From: Salinarchaeum sp. IM2453
GTDB lineage: Archaea; Halobacteriota; Halobacteria; Halobacteriales; Salinarchaeaceae
Assembly: GCF_019693215.1 (NCBI RefSeq)
Contig: NZ_CP081183.1
Span: 2,173,226-2,237,225 of the forward strand
DNA length: 64,000 nt
Direction: 5' to 3'
In this document: positions 60,682 to 64,000 of the stretch, piece by piece
Layout of the letters: every line of letters starts with the position of its first letter
Numbering within the stretch: the first letter of the stretch is position 1
Made by a program: the position numbers and the translations under genes
The notes under the pieces: generated by a model
What the model was told of the DNA's origin: nothing
The model's database searches: none
The model's input: only the letters and a program-made list of their open reading frames with translations

Positions 60682-61951
60682 ATTCAGCAATTCCGACTTC
60701 TGTAGATTCATCATCCGAGTCGGAATCAGTGTTTTCATCGCCCTCAGGTATGTTAAATTCGGGAAGAGGATCGTCAAGTGTTGACCAGTTGCTGTTCATC
60801 TCTTCGTCATCAAGAACACACTTATGTAAGTCAGTGCGAATTTCATCGTGATCGATTGACGCCCCGATTAGCACAAGTCGGGTATGACGATCTCCATACG
60901 GCTCTTCCCACTCCTCTTTGAGCTCAGGATATTTCTCGAAGACTCTCTGCTGTTCTTCCAGCGGCAAGCTCGCTACCCACTGTACTCCGGGAGCTATTCG
61001 AATCGACTGGCCTGCAACATGAAGTTCAATGGCACGGTCGTCACGTCCAGCAAGCCAGACATGACCTTTTGATCGAACGACTCGGTCAGGGAACTCATCG
61101 AGGAACGTGGCAAAGCGACTAGGGTGGAATGGCCGGTCAGACTCGAACACGAATGAAGTAACACCGTGCTCTTCTTCTGCACTCTCATGTGGTTCTCGAA
61201 GCTCCTTCATCCATCCAGCTGACTGACTGGCTTCCTCAAAGTCGAATAGTTCAGTGTCTACCAGCAAGTCTGGATTAACTTTACCGTGCGTGGTTCGGAC
61301 AATCTCTGCCCGTGGCTGGAGAGTCTCAAGCAGGGATTCGATTTTATCAAGTTCTTCGTCATCAACTAGATCGCACTTATTTAGTACGAGTACATCGCAG
61401 AACTCGACCTGCTCAACAAGTAAATCTCCGAGGTGCTTGTCGGTCCCATCATCATCAAGCACCGCATTAGATGACATTGCATCAGAGAATTGATGTGCAT
61501 CAACGACTGTGACAGTTGTGTCAAGGTAGCAGTGCTCAAGTGGTTCAACCCCCGTCTCTTCGTGGAAATCTGTTGAATCCATATCCTCAATCCCATCAAA
61601 TCCGAGGGTTAGAGTTTGTGCGACTGGAAGCGGTTCTGCTACGCCAGTTGACTCCACCACAACAGCGTCAAACTTTTTTTCGGATGTCAGCCGATCAATT
61701 GCCTCAAGCAAATCACCTCGAAGTTCACAGCAGATACAGCCATTTGAGAGTTCAATTAACTCTTCGTCTTCTTCAGAAATATCTGATGACTCAGCAACGA
61801 GGTCAGCATCGACATTCACCTCACCCATATCGTTAACTAAAACGCCGATATCGCGATCAGCGGCAGTACTAAGCAGATGATTTACAGTTGTGGTTTTTCC
61901 AGCTCCGAGTATACCGGATAGAACTGTAATTGGTATTGTTTGTTCGCTCAC
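60680..61951 (-). CDS. CobW-family metallochaperone GTPase
   Basis: A 423-residue GTPase. Walker A GILGAGKTTTVNHLL, the metal-binding SNGCICCELRGDLL, a switch/Walker B region with DAVVVESTGVAEPL, and the base-specificity NKCDLVDDEEL. The CobW C-terminal domain follows with GHVWLAGR, HTRLVLIGAS and SNWSTLDDPLP. Probably delivers Zn or Co to a client enzyme. The C-terminal tail is very acidic. A divergent FAD protein starts 88 bp away. Confidence 0.93.
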   Translation of the reverse strand: MSEQTIPITVLSGILGAGKTTTVNHLLSTAADRDIGVLVNDMGEVNVDADLVAESSDISEEDEELIELSNGCICCELRGDLLEAIDRLTSEKKFDAVVVESTGVAEPLPVAQTLTLGFDGIEDMDSTDFHEETGVEPLEHCYLDTTVTVVDAHQFSDAMSSNAVLDDDGTDKHLGDLLVEQVEFCDVLVLNKCDLVDDEELDKIESLLETLQPRAEIVRTTHGKVNPDLLVDTELFDFEEASQSAGWMKELREPHESAEEEHGVTSFVFESDRPFHPSRFATFLDEFPDRVVRSKGHVWLAGRDDRAIELHVAGQSIRIAPGVQWVASLPLEEQQRVFEKYPELKEEWEEPYGDRHTRLVLIGASIDHDEIRTDLHKCVLDDEEMNSNWSTLDDPLPEFNIPEGDENTDSDSDDESTEVGIAE

Positions 61952-62039
61952 ACTATAATAATACTAATATCTATATTAATATATTTTGTTATTATACTAA
62001 ATAGATTTAATAAATTAGAGAACAAAGGTAGGTATAGCA
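61952..62039. promoter_or_regulatory. Divergent promoter between CobW-like and FAD genes
   Basis: 88 bp, almost all A/T (TATATTAATATATTTTGTTA and neighbours). Both genes start within it. TATA elements in both directions are likely; a metal-responsive operator would be expected if the pair is zinc-regulated, but none can be read. Confidence 0.5.
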
Positions 62040-63290
62040 ATGGAAAGTTTTCGATGTGCGATTGTCGGAGGCGGTATTCATGGTGTTTATATGGCTGGTC
62101 GAATACTCGAGGAGACACAGATTACAGCATCAGAACTTGTCGTCATTGATCCAAATAAGAAATTGCTGAGTACATTCAGACAGCGAGTTTCAGCCTGTGG
62201 GATGGAGACACTTCGATCACCATATGTCCATCACGTCGGAACAGATCCGTTCTCATTAGAGACTTACGCAGAAGCAAATCACCGCGGAGGAGAACTTGTG
62301 GAGACCGTTCATTATCCTGAGCGTCCAACACAGTCATTATTTTTTGACCACGCTGACAATGTTATTAGCCGGTCGAAACTTGACAAATTACATTGGACTT
62401 CTAAGCTTGAAAATGCACAGTATGTCACTAATTCGTCGAGCGAATCTAGTGTCCAACTTATTCTTGAGACTGATGATGGTTCCATGATGGTTGATACGTG
62501 CATTCTCGCCATTGGAGTTGGCGATCAGCTAACAATTCCTGAATGGGCTGCCAACGTTGAAGATATTAAGCATGTTTGGGGGGAGTTTAATCGATCGAGA
62601 CGCTGTGAGCGGACGATTGTTGTAGGAGGTGGAATCACTGCTGGACAATTAGCAACAACCATTGCTGGCAGACAAATTAAAAATACCGGGTCAGAAACAG
62701 AACACATCCAAGTTCTTACTAAATCACCAATTGAGTGGGAAACCACTGAAGCACCTCCCCCATGGCTCAACTGGGATCACATCGAACGAGAACTTCATCA
62801 GTATCCGCCGGCGTCACAACAGCGGTATAACCTGATATGTGAGGTAAGAAATGACGGAACAATGCCTCCATACCTATATGATAAAATTGACAGCTATCGG
62901 TCGGATGGTATTCTTGATCTTACGGAAGGGAATGTTGTATCAGCACGGCAGGAGGGTGATCAAGTCGAGCTTAGACTTGCCTGCGGTGACAAAATAACTG
63001 CAGACCGGGCTGTTCTTGCTACAGGGTTTGATTCTTCATTTCAGATTCCATTAGTTGACCGGCTTGCAAATTCGTTAAACTTGGAGCGGGGTTATCGGGG
63101 GTCTCCTGTCCTTGATGATGATACGCTTGGGTGGCACCACCATGATAAAACAGATACACCGTTGTATGTGACGGGGGCATTAGCGCTGTGTACTGTTGGG
63201 CCATTCGCATCAAATATTGTTGGTGCTCGTCGGAGTGCTGACCGTATTATTCCTGCAATTAAACAGAGACTAATATGTAAACCATCTTAG
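62040..63290 (+). CDS. FAD/NAD(P)-binding oxidoreductase
   Basis: A 416-residue flavoprotein. N-terminal dinucleotide loop CAIVGGGIHGVYMAGRIL; a second GxGxxG-like loop IVVGGGITAGQLATTIAG (residues ~199-216), and AVLATGFDSSFQIPLVDRL. This layout resembles single-chain monooxygenase or lysine/ornithine-hydroxylase-like proteins that use NADPH and FAD. In several organisms such genes neighbour cobW-type chaperones. The 88-bp divergent spacing here suggests coordinated control (inference). Substrate unknown. Confidence 0.85.
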   Translation: MESFRCAIVGGGIHGVYMAGRILEETQITASELVVIDPNKKLLSTFRQRVSACGMETLRSPYVHHVGTDPFSLETYAEANHRGGELVETVHYPERPTQSLFFDHADNVISRSKLDKLHWTSKLENAQYVTNSSSESSVQLILETDDGSMMVDTCILAIGVGDQLTIPEWAANVEDIKHVWGEFNRSRRCERTIVVGGGITAGQLATTIAGRQIKNTGSETEHIQVLTKSPIEWETTEAPPPWLNWDHIERELHQYPPASQQRYNLICEVRNDGTMPPYLYDKIDSYRSDGILDLTEGNVVSARQEGDQVELRLACGDKITADRAVLATGFDSSFQIPLVDRLANSLNLERGYRGSPVLDDDTLGWHHHDKTDTPLYVTGALALCTVGPFASNIVGARRSADRIIPAIKQRLICKPS

Positions 63291-63334
63291 CACTGAAACT
63301 ATTTCTTTGCCCTCGGGTAGTTGACTAGTCAACG

Positions 63335-63410
63335 GCCTCGGCGTCAAGTGGCTCGAGAAGTGAAGTGTCTTGTCATCAGGGGAATCTTCGATCTCTGTAC
63401 GACCCCGAGG
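63335..63410. repeat. Palindrome family P copy with an internal insertion
   Basis: Left arm CCTCGGCGTCAAG and right arm CGACCCCGAGG are 50-60 bp apart, as in the branched copies, but the inner part does not obviously form the same hairpins. Confidence 0.55.
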
Positions 63411-63484
63411 TTTGTCAGTGGGCTCTCGCTCTACTAGACCGTAGTTCGGTAGGTCTGGTCTGACCAGTCACGTTCACTGCCCCT

Positions 63485-63535
63485 AAGTTAAGAGCTAGTC
63501 AACTGGTGGCCCATCCACCGCGAGACATCTGCCTG
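63485..63535 (-). repeat. Scar of third-subfamily tnpB tail
   Basis: In reverse: GTCTCGCGGTGGATGGGCCA followed by GTTGACTAGC, matching 5330-5360 (GTCTCGCGGTGGATGGGCCA). Confidence 0.7.
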
Positions 63536-63640
63536 TAATAGATCCATTCATATCCCAAGCCACTACCTGACAAATGTTTATACAATAGAGAGAACCAGCC
63601 CCACTGTTGAACGTTGTTGGCGTCATTGAGTGTCGGCCGC

Positions 63641-63663
63641 CTCCAAGGGGGCAAGCCCCGTGG
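63641..63663. repeat. Palindrome family P copy
   Basis: CTCCAAGGGGGCAAGCCCCGTGG, then TATCCGCCTCATACCGTCTG. Confidence 0.7.
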
Positions 63664-63687
63664 TATCCGCCTCATACCGTCTGTGAA

Positions 63688-63758
63688 ATACCCCTGCCTA
63701 CTCGCTTCCGTCGTTCGCTCCTTGAGAATGGGGGACTTAGTCTGTGAGAGCTAAATGC
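63688..63758 (-). repeat. TnpB 3'-end repeat family L copy
   Basis: ATACCCCTGCCTACTCGCTT, then GTTCGCTCCTTGAGAATGGG and TTAGTCTGTGAGAGCTAAAT. Confidence 0.7.
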
Positions 63759-64000
63759 TACTTCCTTGTTTCAAACTAGATAACGAGGCGGGGTCCCCGA
63801 TCTACTGCAGATGGACTCATCAGCCGTCCGGTTAGAGAGGTGTTCGTCAATATCTTATCAAGTCAGGAGCGAGGACGCTATGGAAGCCAAATGCACTGGA
63901 TTTCTCTTTTTTGGATAGGGCCGAGTTTGCTGACAGGTCCCGAGCCCCGTGTTTGAGGCCGATGACAGAATAAAACAACAATCGTGACAAGTAAGCTTTA

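Larger units (their letters stand above)
63291..64000. other. Right-edge region of element scars
   Basis: 63335-63410 disrupted family P palindrome, 63485-63535 reverse scar of the 5.2-kb tnpB (GTCTCGCGGTGGATGGGCCA in reverse), 63641-63663 family P palindrome, 63688-63758 family L repeat. No gene after 63290. Confidence 0.6.

Noticed and set aside
3404-63663. The many GC-rich hairpins as a CRISPR array or transcription terminators
   Set aside because: Spacing is irregular (kilobases), the units are not arrayed with unique spacers, no cas genes are present, and the same hairpin marks both ends of tnpB elements.

Overview
The window reads as chromosomal DNA of a square-type haloarchaeon, most like Haloquadratum walsbyi. 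Supporting this are acidic, lysine-poor proteins encoded at a modest GC content for a halophile, archaeal basal factors (TBP, a SUI1/eIF1-like and an RpoP-like protein), a Bat-type regulator, Tat signals, an intron-bearing tRNA-like gene, wide gene spacing, and very many IS200/IS605-type palindromes and tnpB scars. The species is inferred from gene style, not from a search.

Layout. 1-9.9 kb: the end of an APC amino acid permease, a TrmB regulator, two universal stress proteins, an orphan mrpF-mrpG pair, a GNAT acetyltransferase, a pteridine-reductase-like SDR, an SPFH protein and a VOC protein, with gene scars between them (tnpB tail, frameshifted ORF, CobW tail, FAD-oxidase tail). 10.5-14.9 kb: a DoxX-like membrane protein, a Tat lipoprotein (DUF4382-like) with a frameshifted membrane partner, and adjacent RpoP-like and SUI1-like genes. 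16.4-21.3 kb: a Bat-type regulator followed by an apparent operon (Tat-exported 4x[4Fe-4S] protein, aldehyde ferredoxin oxidoreductase, small protein, cytochrome b anchor) that looks like a membrane-bound tungsten/molybdenum oxidoreductase related in composition to E. coli ydh. 22.8-27.2 kb: three tandem hairpins, a coiled-coil protein and an XPB-Bax1 repair pair. 27.4-31.3 kb: TBP, an OB-fold/DEDD exonuclease and a GT2 glycosyltransferase.

32-46.9 kb is the mobile-rich stretch: an AbrB-tnpB element, a GIDE-like membrane protein, an AbrB protein, a tRNA-like gene, GT4 and an epimerase, a GC-rich IS607 element that splits a small membrane gene, a zinc-finger protein, YbjQ, an ATP-grasp ligase and an IS630 element lodged in one of the palindromes. 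46.9-53.7 kb: cupin, rhodanese, a LutC plus fused LutB-LutA lactate-oxidation pair, and an AtoE-type short-chain fatty acid transporter. 54-56.7 kb: a second AbrB-tnpB element and several gene scars. 57.1-63.3 kb: zinc alcohol dehydrogenase, amidohydrolase, 1-Cys peroxiredoxin, a CobW GTPase and a divergent FAD protein.

Metabolically the window centres on small organic compounds (lactate, short-chain acids, aldehydes, alcohols) feeding a respiratory chain. Its most unusual features are the AOR respiratory complex and the dense, layered set of TnpB-related palindromes, some carrying extra internal hairpins, some interrupted by other elements, and many reduced to about 50 bp.
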